A stretch of DNA of 64,000 nt from Rallus limicola (Eukaryota > Chordata > Aves > Gruiformes > Rallidae), in contig JAKCOZ010000020.1 of NCBI GenBank assembly GCA_022605955.1, forward strand, positions 8,607,001-8,671,000, given 5' to 3'. The notes beneath the pieces are model-generated. The model did no database searches, was not told the DNA's origin, and saw nothing but the letters and a program-made list of their open reading frames with translations. Shown in pieces: positions 25,965 through 38,104 of this stretch; the stretch's first letter is position 1, and the number at the start of each line of letters is the position of its first letter. Position numbers and translations under genes: made by a program.

Positions 25965-28101
25965 GCATTGCTGGAGAAGTCCCCATAGAATCACTCCAGA
26001 CTGAAGGAAAAACTCTCATGGCAAAGACAGACTTTGGTTTATCACTAGGGAAGAGCACCCAGATAGGAAGTCAAGGTTTCTACCACAAGAGAACATGAGA
26101 ATTGTTATCTGAACTTTTGAGGCTGCAAAACACAGTCCTTTTGTAACGACCCCATCTGAATGCTCCCTTTGCATTTCAAGCTGGCTCTTGTTTCTCTCTG
26201 CTGCCTTTTGGAGCTCATTTTTCAAATGGACAATTCCACATTATCAGCTGAGGGGCTCTGAACACTGACTGCAAGTACACCAGCATCAGCCACAGAGGCA
26301 TTGCTGGAATACTCTTCTCTTCTATACTGATGCTTGGATGTCTCACACCGGATCTGGTGATATCATTTTAGAAGTGGAATGAAATTATTCCTGGTTAGGT
26401 GGAGATTAAATGCACATCATCTGTTGCTGGACATCTGTTTAGGTTAATGCCCTCAGTATTCCTGGTGTTTCTCAGTAAAGGGAAATAAAGAGCTTTAAAT
26501 AGCAAAAACCAAAGTGGAATAAAAATACTGTATTTAATTAGCAGGAGCTACCGTCAAATAAAATGCATTTGAACAATAAAACTAATTAATCAACTGGAAA
26601 TCAAAGCAATCACTATTTAGAGTGAAAAGGGAAAAAATCCAGTTTGTTTTTACCACCTCTGAAGTGACTGATAACACTTGGCATTATAATGATATTCCTT
26701 CAGAGTAAATTATAGACCAGCTTCTCCTGCCTTGCATCTAAATAAATAAATTTATTCCTTCTCAGCACTCCAGAAACGAGTTTTGGGTAAACTAGAACAG
26801 TAGATAAACAGATACTCTTTATTTTAAAAATAATAATAAATTTAACTCCGCCATCACGCTAAAAGAGTGCAACAAATGGAATATAAACACTACCCTCAGA
26901 GCCTCCATGTTAAGAGACAAAGCACAGACAGCAATCAAAGCACAACCAACACATGCTACTTAGAGGTTCTCTGACAAAACAGACAGCTCTCCTTTACCAG
27001 TCACTCAAAAAAAGGCTGGAAAAACATCCCTGCTGGTTTCTACACTGTACATTTAGACCTACTTTGCAAAATATCTGATGATGGCTGGGGAAGAACAGTT
27101 GGAACACTCAAGGCCACTCTTCATCACAGAGAATTATGATTACCAGTAATAACTTGGAGAGCCTATTCTAATTTTTTTGAATGTGATTACAGAATTATGA
27201 TGTTTACTTCTAATGGCTTAATCCACATTTGCACCAGTCCTGATAAGGTAAGCTAAGCAGTTTCAGCCCTGGACTCATTTTGCACTCCCAAAACTTTCTG
27301 AAAAATTCCGTTCTGGCACTGAAATTCATTGCAACTGCCTTGGTCTCCATCCAAACATCCCCTGCTGCTTCTGAGTAGAGAAAGGGAAATCCATTTCACT
27401 CCTGATGAGTTATGGGAGACTGAAGAACAATATATTTCTCCTTAGTTTAAGAGCTGACATACTTTTCCACCCTTTTCCACTTAATGGCTGAACTCTGAAA
27501 CTTGGCATATGCTTTATTACTCTTTTTGGACAATGTCCAAGACTAAGTTCAAATAAAAACACGTTGAATAATGGAGTTATAAGTGATTAAAAACTCCCTG
27601 TGAAGTGTGCGTGAACTCAGTAACTTCAAAATTTAATTCTCCCTTTTCCAATGATTCTAACAAGCAAACTCCATGTCCAGAGCACCTTATTAGCAGAGTC
27701 TACACTCCTTAAAATCTGCCTGGAAGTGCTGCAACTTCATACCCAGCCTCAGAGTCCCCAGCACTGGGGGCTAGAAGCATTCCTGAGGAGACTGACTAGT
27801 CTATCAATATGAAATAGCGGGGACATGGCAGCAGGATTGTTTTATAAGAGATTAACAAGGAAAGTTTTAGATTAGCGTATCTTACCTCATGATAACAACA
27901 CACCGAGGGCAAGCGCAATACAAATTACCTGTCAATGAAGATGCTATAACTCATTTAAGCTTCAGTAACTCAACCACATGCAGTTGGATGCTACATCCAA
28001 GAACCATCATCCATCTCTCAGCAGCCAGGAGAACGCGACTGTGTTACATACACAGATGATCTCGATTTTCTCCTGAAGGGCATGTTTGCCTTAGGCCTTC
28101 T

Positions 28102-28121
28102 CACACCACAGACGTGGTGTG
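28102..28121. other. Short perfect hairpin next to a RUNX-type motif
   Basis: CACACCAC and GTGGTGTG form an 8-base-pair stem with the loop AGAC. TGTGGTT, a RUNX-type core, overlaps the right arm and extends past it (28118-28124). It lies 130 bases downstream of exon C. Function unknown. Confidence 0.6.
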
Positions 28122-28248
28122 GTTAAAGAAGCAGCTGCAGCCAGTGATTTAAATTCTCCTTCAATGCTCTAATCTCCAGAAATTCTTGTTCCTGAAGCTG
28201 AAAAAAATCCTCTAAAAATAATTCTGTAAAGGAAACACAGACACTGAC

Positions 28249-28748
28249 CTGTAATTAGCTCTCTGACTTCCATGTCATTTGTTTTTCGCAATAGTCTGAT
28301 CAAAGCAGGGATCCCATCACAGTTCTTTATAGCCACCTTGTTTTCATTATCCTTCCCGTAGGAGATGTTTCTGAGAGCCCCACAGGCTTTACGATGGACC
28401 TCTGGCTTGGGATGATCAAGCAGGCCCACCAAGATAGGGATCCCTTTAAGGTGCCTCACATCCTTCTTGATTTTATCATTCTCGTAGCACAGGTGCTGCA
28501 AGTAGGCTGCAGCATTGGACTTGACTGGATCGATAGGATGGCTGAGCATGGCAATTACTTCAGGGAGGTCAGGGTCCCTCCACCTGGGGTCTTTACGAAT
28601 GCTGTCAATAGAGGGGGAACGCTTCCCCAGACGATCAATACTAGCCATGCTTCCCCTCTCTGGCTGTGCCAGCGGTGCTGCGTAGCCACCATGAAGGTAA
28701 GGGATCCTCTCTTCAACCATCTCTGTCTCGATGGGGTCATCGTAGCCC
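28249..28748 (-). CDS. ARVCF: ARVCF exon C: linker and armadillo repeats 1 to 3
   Basis: This 500-base exon supplies one base to finish the Arg codon from exon B, then 166 codons, then one base of a Gly codon finished in exon D. The acceptor is CTTCTAACAG before GGGCTACG and the donor is ATTACAG then GTCAGTG. About the first 55 residues are a linker containing [20 protein letters not shown] and [19 protein letters not shown]. Armadillo repeat 1 starts near residue 60 ([20 protein letters not shown]), repeat 2 near 101 ([19 protein letters not shown]) and repeat 3 near 144 ([20 protein letters not shown]). [19 protein letters not shown] and [19 protein letters not shown] are typical p120-subfamily helices. 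In p120-catenin the equivalent surface binds the cadherin juxtamembrane core, so cadherin binding is expected here. The same frame stays open well into the upstream intron, which is reported as a finding. Confidence 0.97.
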
Positions 28749-30257
28749 CTGTTAGAAGCAGCAGTCCCAAGAGAAAGAAGGGGGGGAAACAAAAACAAAA
28801 CACCACATTTAAACACTCTGTACCTCTGACTATGCATGGAGATTTCAGCTATGAGCAGGCTTTTTAGTATCACAAACATCATTACAGGCAGCATATTTAC
28901 ACTTTCTAATAATTTATTTGTAGTAATTTGAAAATTAACCATAGCTGAGTCCTGGGCAGTGATGGGACTATAGCACAGGATTTGTTTGGTGAGCAAAGAC
29001 ATGACAACAGGAACTGCAAGTCATCAAACAGATTGCTTTCATTTTGGTCACTTAGCAAAACAATTATGGTAGAGCTGGATTACATTTGGTAGGAAATCCT
29101 GAGCTTCATTAATGCTGCTACTTCTGCAACAAATCAAAACTTGAATTCAAGGCATTTGAGGCCTGGGCAGAGACCACAGTCACTTTTCACCAAATCTGAG
29201 AAGTTCCACTACATTTCCACGTCGATGCTCACACAAATATACCAAAGTCATCAATACATGAAACACTGTCAGAGATGATGGGAAACCTAAATCCTGAACC
29301 CCAGCATGTAATAAAAATCTCTTGTATGCAATTATGCTGAATACAGGTAAGAGGCTAACTGTCAGGAGACCCAGGTCCAACTTGTAACACCAAAGTAATT
29401 TGCTGGACGTCCAAAACAAGCCCAATACTCTGAGCTTTCCTCCCCAGATCGGCAACTAACCTGATGTCAGACATTAAGATCATGTACAGCATTAGAATGA
29501 ACGGCACCCACTTTGTGCCATAATTCACCAGGTACAATAGAGGTAAGGTCAGTTCCAACACACCTACCAATGTACCTATTGTTTAGTTCACACAGTTAGA
29601 ATGTTCTCACAGTACAAATGCCCATATTCTTTAGGAAAAAAAATAAAAATCCATGTTTGACAAATACTTCTTTTTCTGTAATAACCAGTGCTGCAACTAT
29701 CATCTCTAACCTTCAAAAACAATGTTCCTCTCCCAATCACTTCCTACAACCAGCTGCTAAAGACAGAACATTTCTGCAAGAGGTGTGCACAGGAAGGCAT
29801 TGACATCACAAACTGTTTTTCAGATTTGCTTATATACTTCATCCCTTAATCACAGGGACACCTTTTGTCCAGAACTCACACAGTTCGGATAGGGGAGCTT
29901 CCTCAGATGTGGTGCACCCAACTGTGTGATGCTACTTCAGTCCTCAGGTGAAGCACAAAAGGAAACCTGAAGCTTGCACACAGTGACACAATGGTCACAA
30001 TGTCTCCAGTTTTGCACATGAATAAGCACACAGGGCAATAAGGTGACCTGCACCTAACAGGAACTCTCGTGCACATCTTCAACTTTGCCATCTACCACCT
30101 CTCAGGCTTTGCATCCAAGGCACCAGCTCACTAACCTGGGTGAGAAGGATGAAGAGCTGAGGTGACCCTCTGGGGAGCTGAATCAAAGCTCCAATTAATC
30201 CCATTGCTTTAAACCAATTTTTCTTCTTTGTCCTCCATTCCCCCTATGCTGCTCTGC

Positions 30258-30519
30258 TGTGGTTTAACCCCAGCCGGCAGCTGAGCACCACACAGCTGCT
30301 CGCTTGCAGCCATGTGAGATGGGGAGGAGGGCAAGAGTGAGAGAACTTGTGGGGTGAGGCACAGCAAAGCCCTGGGCTCCGAGGAAGCCCTGCTTAGCAG
30401 GAACAAAACCAGCCCTGTGTTCATAACTGACAGAGTTTTCCCCACAAATGCAAACCACAGCCCCATTCCAGCTACTATGAAGAAAATTAACTCTATCCCA
30501 GCTAACATCAGCATGGACA
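30258..30519 (-). mobile_element. Solo LTR of an avian endogenous retrovirus, internally deleted
   Basis: The plus strand begins TGTGGTTTAACCCCAGCCGG and ends GAAAATTAACTCTATCCCAG, CTAACATCAGCATGGACA. These are the two termini, in reverse complement, of an LTR family that I recognise as abundant in neoavian genomes (TguLTR5-like, ERVL class, from memory). The full family is longer; this copy is about 260 bases because its middle is missing, including the region where a polyadenylation signal would be expected. There is no internal retroviral coding sequence. It lies in ARVCF intron B-C in the same sense as the gene. No clear target-site duplication is visible. Confidence 0.8.
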
Positions 30520-31845
30520 CTTAATAGGTGTCAACATAAGATGACAACTTCTATTTATTTATTTTCCTGACAGCAGCAGCTTTTTGCCTTACTGTTTTCT
30601 CTCTGGACAGTTTAGCTACTATTCTCAGTGTTGTAGTTATCTCAGTCAATCAAGTAGTTTTAATTGCTACAAAATTGTTCTTAAAAACTTTCATTTTAAG
30701 CCCTGACTGATGCTACTGAACAATCTCTGATGTCATGCTGAAGGATGTACAGACCATTAGAACTTGGAAAGAAAACAGAACTTGCTGTTATCCTAAAGGG
30801 ACTGCTAATTAAACTAGACCCCGGGGAGAAGAGCAACCAGAGGTGGAGACTGAACTTAGTCTTGTACAATTAATGCTTTTAACATTAAAAGCACCTCCAC
30901 TGACTTTAAGTTGCTTTAATTGCTGTTCTAAACTATAAACTGAATGAAAGGCTAGAAATGGGCCAGGATCCAAAACTCAGATTGAATCTGAAGAAATTCT
31001 TTTATCAATGCAGTGATTTGTGTATGTATAATTCAGTGCTTGCTCTACACAGTGATTTACAATGTCTGGACAGCTCTTATATTTTCTATTACAGAAGGAA
31101 GCTGTTGCCATCATACCAAGAAGAAAGCAACAACAGTGAAAAGACTTTTGTGCATACAGGCAGGGTAGAAGTAATAGCAACCCACCCTCCCTCCCCCCTT
31201 ACCTACTCCTCAAATTTCTGGTTTTACATATGTAAATTTGGGACAACCAGCATTAAAACTACAAGAGAAACCCATTTCTCAAACTCATCCTCATGTTAAA
31301 TTCTTATTGACTGCATAGAAGAGAAGCAGTGGAAGATTAATTTTAATAATTGCCCTCTGCATTGCTATTGCTTGCTTGACTTGGTAACTCACAATTCAGC
31401 ATGTCTCAGCCCTGTGAGCTGCCCACAAAGTAACTGTACACCACCTCAATTACACCTGTGCAATTAACTCTCTCTCTCCTCATCCATGCAAATACACAAA
31501 GATAATTGTCTTGGGCTGCAGTTTGTTTGCATTATTTCCATGAAGCCTTCCAAAGAGAATTACACAGATGGGCCCATCCTCCTCACGCTCCATCCTCTCA
31601 CCTGTGCCACCCAAAGCTCCCTGGTTTCACTGTATTTGCCCAAAAGACAGGTTCAGAGTTGGATGTTAAACTGCAACACTGTCATGACAAGAGGGAGCAC
31701 TGTGTAACTCTTGTATCAACAAAGTACCTCCTTCTTCCTTATCCTCACTAGTTGTTAAAAAGCAATGTGAATACCTAAAGATTCTGTCATGAAAGGAAAA
31801 AAGAAAGAAGTGCATATCCCAGCTTGCTGCTTGTTCTAACAGAGT

Positions 31846-31903
31846 GTTTTGGTTTTTTGGGGTTTTTTTGTTGTTGTTGTTTTGTTTTAAAAAGTGGGGG
31901 GTT
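31846..31903. repeat. T/G-rich low-complexity tract
   Basis: TTTTGGTTTTTTGGGG, then GTTGTTGTTGTTTTG, then a short A run and GTGGGGGG. It is the opposite-strand version of the A/C tracts. Confidence 0.85.
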
Positions 31904-32763
31904 TCTTCCACTGTTCCAATACAAAGCTACTAGTGCACCCAAGACAGCCAACTGGCTTGGATGATCCTTGCCTTTGATGTTCCCTCTCTCTGATAAAATC
32001 CCCGGGACACAGGGCTGGGGTAGAACAGGTATGGGAAGATGCCAAGTGCTTCGTACTGTGGGGGAGAAGTTGCATTTCTGTGTGCTATGGGGATAGAGCT
32101 GCTGACAGTTTGTGATGAATAACACAGGTGGTGACAGGGAGGGCAGCATTGCTTAGAACCCACCAGCTACGGCTCTGCAGTGAGGTGGTGACCACAACCC
32201 ACATTGCTGGTCCCAGCCCCAAAAGAGAAGCAAGTATCCTCAAGGAAACAGACCCCAAACCACAAAGACATTCGTGACTTTAACATCTGCTGGCATTTTC
32301 AGAGAGTCCTGTTCTTACATGAACCATTCACTTTTAACTCTGCTCCAGCCAATCTCAACCTGATTCTACTGGACCATCTCCTTAACGAAAAAACCAGGAC
32401 TGCAGGTCTAACACAACTGTTTTAGTGCACAAAGACATCTGCTGTGAAACCAGTCAGCATCTCTCAAGTACTTGGAGAGAAAGTATGAACACAAGAAATA
32501 CTATTGTTGAAATTAGTCTGTGCTGGTCAGAGAGATCCAGCATACCTATGTAGGGTGATACTGTGTCAAGAACCACTGGTTAATGCACCAGTAACGAAAG
32601 ACTTTACCTGGGCAGGTAACATCTGGACATTTGACCCTTTAAGATGCTGAATAATCACCTAAAACCTCAACAGATCCTGTTGTGATCTTAACAGCTGTAC
32701 AGGAAAGCTCAGTGAAGGCAAGTGTCACACGACTCAATACAGTGATCAAGACTGAAGAAGGTA

Positions 32764-32823
32764 AAAAAAAACCCAACAAAAACCCACAACAAAGAAAGAA
32801 GAAAACCCCAAAACAACCCACAA
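32764..32823. repeat. A/C-rich low-complexity tract
   Basis: About 60 bases nearly free of T and poor in G, with repeated AAACCCA and AAAACCCC words. Similar tracts recur elsewhere in the window. Confidence 0.85.
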
Positions 32824-35800
32824 GAGAAGCAGTTTGTCATCAGCTTTGCTCAGGCAGCACAATGCGGAACTATCCCAAGGTCTCTGAATGCCTTGGTGGT
32901 CTGGTCCAGGTATATCCCATCTCCCCTCTTTTATCGGGAGCTTGGAGCCCGGGGAAGTGCAGACTAGGCAAAGAAAGAAATCAAAAGCAAGGTTCTACCA
33001 GGGAGTTAAAACTGGCCCAGTTTCTGAAGACAAATGAGTAAAATCAGCAACATGTTTACACAGAGAGTAAAGAAACTATCTGAGTCAGACCTGTGGGGGC
33101 CAAAAGTGATTTTTCACTTTCACACAAGCAGAGCAGCCACGCTGGAAAGGGAAGCCACTTGACACAGAAGGAGGACTAATGAGAGCTTCAGCAGATACAG
33201 TCATCTGTGCTCAGGAGGCCAAGAGCTCTTTACTCTCGGGATTGAAGAGATCTGGTAGTATGCCAGAGTTGCTGACTACAAGCAGCTTGCCTTCCATCTG
33301 TTTGTAGCAAGGCAGCTGAGTTTTTAGGATGCCGTGGGTCTCACTGATCACCTGTCTTAGGGAATTGATCAAAACACATTCTAGCAGAGATAAAAACTGG
33401 GAGAGAGCCTGCGGATTTATCTTCTTCCTTGTGGCTTCCACATAGGCACATTTGAGTAAACAGGTGAAGGATTTACACATTTAATCCTCAACAATTTATA
33501 TAAGTGTTACATTCATCGCAGTTTGCAGCTGGTGTCTGCTTAGGATAAAAGACCAGAAAGGCTTGGGATTTCAGTAAGGAACTCTGTGCCAAATGCCAAG
33601 AGGAAATCTAAGTACTTTGCAGAACAAGGTCCTATTTCCGGCCTCTGTTCCTAGATAGGAGGACACACAAGAGGATTCAAAGCTGGACCAAATCCTCTGC
33701 TGAGACAAGCCTAAGTTAAGTGCCATAGGGTTAAAACACCAAAATCCCCTTGACTGGACCCACCTAAAAGCTGCTAATGGAAGAGCTGACTCAGGTTGCT
33801 GCCTGACACAAAATACTTAGCCATACAGGGGTCTTCTGCTAGCAGATCTATAAAACTGAGATCATATTCACTCTCTGGAGGAGCCAAAAAACAGCCCAAC
33901 ACTATTCCAAACTGACAGAAGTGTTCGCTTGACCCTGTTCTGCCCTTGCACATCCACACACTCCTGCCCAAGCCAGACAACATCCCAATGCTACCCGAGC
34001 TCCGGGTATTACACTTACGGGCAGTCCTTAAACCAAGGAGGCCATTCTACAGCAATGGCTAATGCCTGGGTGCCTCCATGGGCACTGCTGAGAGACAACA
34101 CCTGAAACAGCTGAAGTCAGAGCAGAAGGGCTGACAGAAAGTTTATCTACAAAGATAGGCCTTTGTATTCCAGATTGAAAAGACAACACCAGAAGCAGAG
34201 TGCGATAGATGTGAATGATATCGATATTCTCGCGCTGTCTATACACAACAGAACAAAGGAACCTAGTGGTACCATTATTTCATCTAGTATCTGGCTCATT
34301 TCCTGGTAAGAATAATTTGGACCATGAAAACAACCACCAAATACAGTCTCAGTCTCCTAGGTCAGGCTTCTGACCTTCTAGAAAATTTAACAGCACAAAA
34401 CTTTTGTTGTTGATTTGGTCAATATTAAAAATTTGTATCAAGCAATAGCTGCTCCAGAGTTTTTAGGGAGAAAAGTCCCATGAATTAGCATTCTGTACAA
34501 CCTGTAGTGATCTACTCCAGAAACTACCTCTGAGGTGAGAAATCAGTTGAACACAGAATAATTCAAAAAACCAAAGCATAAAATTAAGACTTGCCAGTTT
34601 TTCCTACTCATTTGTGTTAACTTCAATTTAATGATTAAAGAATTCTAGTAATAATAGGGATATATTTTGTGAATTAAAAATATTCAGTACTTCCTGCATC
34701 TTTTTGGAAAAGGACTGTATATAAAGCACTGTAAGACTACATGCGTAAATACCTTCACAAGTAAATCTGAGTGAGACTAAATTAGTATTATGCACCCCAA
34801 TGCCTTTCTCTCATCCCAACTCCTTATGCAGTTTGACTTAAAACCAAACCAGAGCACATGCTGAGGAAAAGAGCATCAAGTGCCAGGGACTCTTCTTGCA
34901 GAAAATAATCTTACAGCAGAGACACGGCATAAAAGACAACGAGAAACATACCCAGCTGCATGCACTGAAGCACCAACCGAGGGAAAATTTGCCTTTGTGC
35001 ACTTATCTGTGTTTGGAGATGTTGGTAAGGAGGCACATTTCCCCTCAATTTAAAATTAAATATAAGTAGCTTAAAATGAGGCTGGTGATGACAGGAGGAG
35101 AGCACAATAGGGATTTATGTCTGTGATCAAATGGAGCAGGCAAGGGATGGAAAGAACAATCTGTACTTGTAATCCCCTTGAGGACAACCCCCTCCAGACA
35201 CAGTGGGGTCACCTCCTTATCACATGGGAGTGAGACTTGCTACCACCGATGAGAAGCCTCCATTGAGTCCTCTCAGAACAGCATCAAAACGAGTAACTGA
35301 CAGTAAGGATCCTTATTCTGCCTTTCAACTGCTAACAAATGAGGACAGCACTTACTGGGAAGAAAATGAGAGAATAACTTGTTTACACAGCGAGTTCACT
35401 AGCTGAAGAATCACGTTTGTGCCACCATGAAGGTGTGCAAGCTGAAAGTCGGTGTGATGCGGAAAGGCTTCTAACCATGGTGCTGTTATATCTACACATA
35501 CAAACTTTTTGAAATCAAAAGTGCCACCAATTTATCACATTCATTTCATCATTTTCACAAGGAGTAACTTATTTCAAAACACCTACAGAGGAAGAATTAA
35601 GTAGTAGTAACCCTCTTCTAGTACAAAGCACTATTTGTAGTCTTTAGTTTCTTGCACATCAGTAGCACATCTGAAGCTCAGGTCTATTGAATTGTTCAAG
35701 TATGTCTTTGAAATGTCAAAAAGTAGCTACTTATGAAGCGGCCTTCACACAATCTTGAGCTCTCACCAGCCAGCTTGTTGCCACCGTCAGACTAATTACT

Positions 35801-37496
35801 TGTCAAAGGCTCTTGATCATATTAACTATGGAAAAAACTCACAACAAAAGAAATGTAAAACAAAAATTGTGAATTGGTACTACTCAAACTGCAAGGAACA
35901 ATAAATCAAAGGGATATTTAAAAAGACACCCAAACCAACCTTTACAAATGTAAATTGGCAGTTTCTAAGAATACATTTAATTATTCATCATGCATACAGC
36001 TTGGGAAGCATTAATAAAAATTTAAAAGCATCACTGCTTGTTTTTAACAGAACTGTAAACCTCCTTAGACGCAGGGGAGCACCAATGGAAGTTTAACAGA
36101 TGATCAGTATTTTGGCACCCCCTGGCTGCAGGTATTCCCTTTAGCCCCATAAAATCTTGATGTAGTTCCACTGGTTGGTAAACTTGCAAGACCAAAGATG
36201 TCAAAAGGGGTTGTGGGTGATCAGCCTCAGTGCTTCACACACACCCCCTCCCCCCCAACTTTTAAAAAAATTTAGATGACAATTTGCAGGTTCTTGATTC
36301 CATTTAACTTTAAAATGAACTTCCAGAAATGTGAAGGAAGTACAAAACCATGAGGGACATAACTGCCAATTAGAAGCCCTCCAAAGGCTACCCAAACTCC
36401 ACTGATAACTACTGCTGCTGAAGTGATGCCTTTGCTCAGAAGCATTAAGCCTAAAGACTATCTACACACAGAGGCAGGTGGGTTCCAGACTCTCTGTACA
36501 GCTCTAGAAACTTCCCTAAAATAAAAGGAAAAGAGTGAGAACTGGCTCCGTATCAGAACATGAATCACGAGGATATGATTTCATGCAGGGACATGCAAAA
36601 AGTTTGGAAAACAAAGTTTGGGAAACAAAGCATACAGGTTTTTCAGGTTCAGACTCAAAAGATGACTCAGCTGAGTAATAAGACACTCTTCCCAACTTTT
36701 TTTTCCCCCCCCACCTGGTGAAATGCAAGAGCTGACAGCTGCGAGCTCAGCATAAACTAGTATCAGAAAACATAGCAGAAAAGTAGCCACTTTAAGTGAC
36801 CTTTGCCAAGGGATGTACTGGCTCCTGAGTTAGGTGCAATGCAGAAGCTCTCTACCTCCCCTGGACAGAGGAGCAGGATAAAATAATGATCTGATCTTAC
36901 AAAATGTTGAAGCATTTCAACGAGGTTTAGCACAACCTGCTCAGGCAGCCCAGGGTGCTCAGTTAGCACAGGATCAGGAGCTGAGGCTGTCCAACAGCTT
37001 ATGAGACAGCTTTTATGTAACAGGGCATCCCTTCACCACCAGGTACCAGCTTGTCGGCAACCCCAACCAGCTGTTCCAAATTCTTGCCTGGCAGATGTGC
37101 ACATAACCAGAGCTGTCAGAAGTCTCACAGATTACAAATCCCTCTTTCCACCTTGCTAGTGCAGGATGGCTCTGGGACAACACGATACAGTCACAGCTCT
37201 TTAGGAGGAAGAAGAAAAAATTCATCCAGCCCTCTTCTGTAAGATCATCTACCTTTCTGAATTCAACCTAAACTAAGCAGCCTAGATACAGAGAGAAAGG
37301 GCTCCTGAGCACTACCCTTGCTCCCTCCTGTATTGCATGTGTTTTGCAGTCATTCACAGACTAATGAAATGATGGCTTGTAGCTGCTTTTCTGTCAAGTA
37401 ATTCCAGAACTTAGCAGATCGTTAAGAGTTCAAATGTACATGTTCAACTAAGCAAAACAGCTGCAGAGCAGCACTGTAAAGACAAATGGGTTTTAC

Positions 37497-38104
37497 CTTC
37501 CTTTGTGAGGTCTTCCTCTCTCTGGCACACCCGCAGATGTCCTTCGGTTCACAGTGGAGTAATCAGGATCCAGTTCATATCCTTCATCATCTACTCCAAG
37601 GCTGCGGTTATCATCTTCCAGTCCATAGGGCTCTGGCTGGAAGCGTTCTGGTTGAGAGCGGTTCAAGTCAACATTGCTACCTACTGGTACCTGAGGCTGG
37701 GCAACAGGACCATAGTTATCCCTTCTGCTTGGCAAAGTGAAGCTACCATCATCTGGCCTGTAACTGTTTCCTGGCACATAGGCATAGCGAGGACGGTAGT
37801 TGACACCACGAGACAAGCTGCCATAGTTATCAGATAGATCTCCGTAACCATCGTGGCCAATATAAGGGCGATACTGGCCTTCGTGGCTTTCAGGGTAAGA
37901 ATCGTTGTAGCTGTTGTAAGATCTGGTCAACGTGGAAGATGCTTGAGGTGTGATGTACCGCTCCCCATTCTTCATGTATCTTCTGTCTATTGAATCTGTG
38001 TAGCTGCCCATGGGAGACGAGCCATCCATGGATGGCAGGCCATCAGGCCCGAGTGGCACCTGACGCACTGTTCTGGTGGTGACTGTTTTGACCATTTTGG
38101 TAAC
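37497..38104 (-). CDS. ARVCF: ARVCF exon B: tyrosine-rich N-terminal regulatory region
   Basis: This is the largest exon, 608 bases, entering in phase 0 and leaving two bases into a codon (AG) that exon C completes as Arg. The acceptor is GCTTCACAG before GTTACC, with a CTAAC branch-point-like motif about 25 bases upstream. The donor is GGAAG then GTAAAA. The peptide begins VTKMVKTVTTRTVRQVPLG, a delta-catenin signature, and carries GDLSDNYGSLSRG, FQPEPYGLEDDNRSLG and DDEGYELDPDYSTVNRR. I count 18 tyrosines in about 202 residues, many in SY, NY or GY contexts. In this family the N-terminal region is a substrate for tyrosine kinases and is otherwise disordered. The bird copy appears to have a longer Tyr/Asn/Ser-rich segment before YGSLSRG than human ARVCF as I remember it; an alignment would settle that. 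In-frame TAA overlaps the donor, so retention of the following intron would truncate the protein before the armadillo domain. Confidence 0.96.

Larger units (their letters stand above)
19816..28248. other. ARVCF intron C-D (8.4 kb)
   Basis: The intron holds an (AC)12 microsatellite at 20986-21009, a CR1 3' end at 22328-22519, a T/G-rich tract at 25932-25964 and a short perfect hairpin at 28102-28121. AT-rich stretches near 21600-21960 and 26500-26760 look unique. No exon of another gene was seen. Confidence 0.75.
28749..37496. other. ARVCF intron B-C (8.7 kb)
   Basis: The intron holds an internally deleted solo LTR (30258-30519), a T/G-rich tract (31846-31903), an A/C-rich tract (32764-32823) and a T8C8 homopolymer junction at 36697-36712. 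The 250 bases next to exon C stay open in the ARVCF frame (see findings). Nothing else recognisable. Confidence 0.75.

Noticed and set aside
36697..36712. T8C8 junction and nearby C-rich runs (also 36241-36257) as structure-forming elements
   Set aside because: Too short and isolated to claim G-quadruplex or triplex formation; treated as low complexity.
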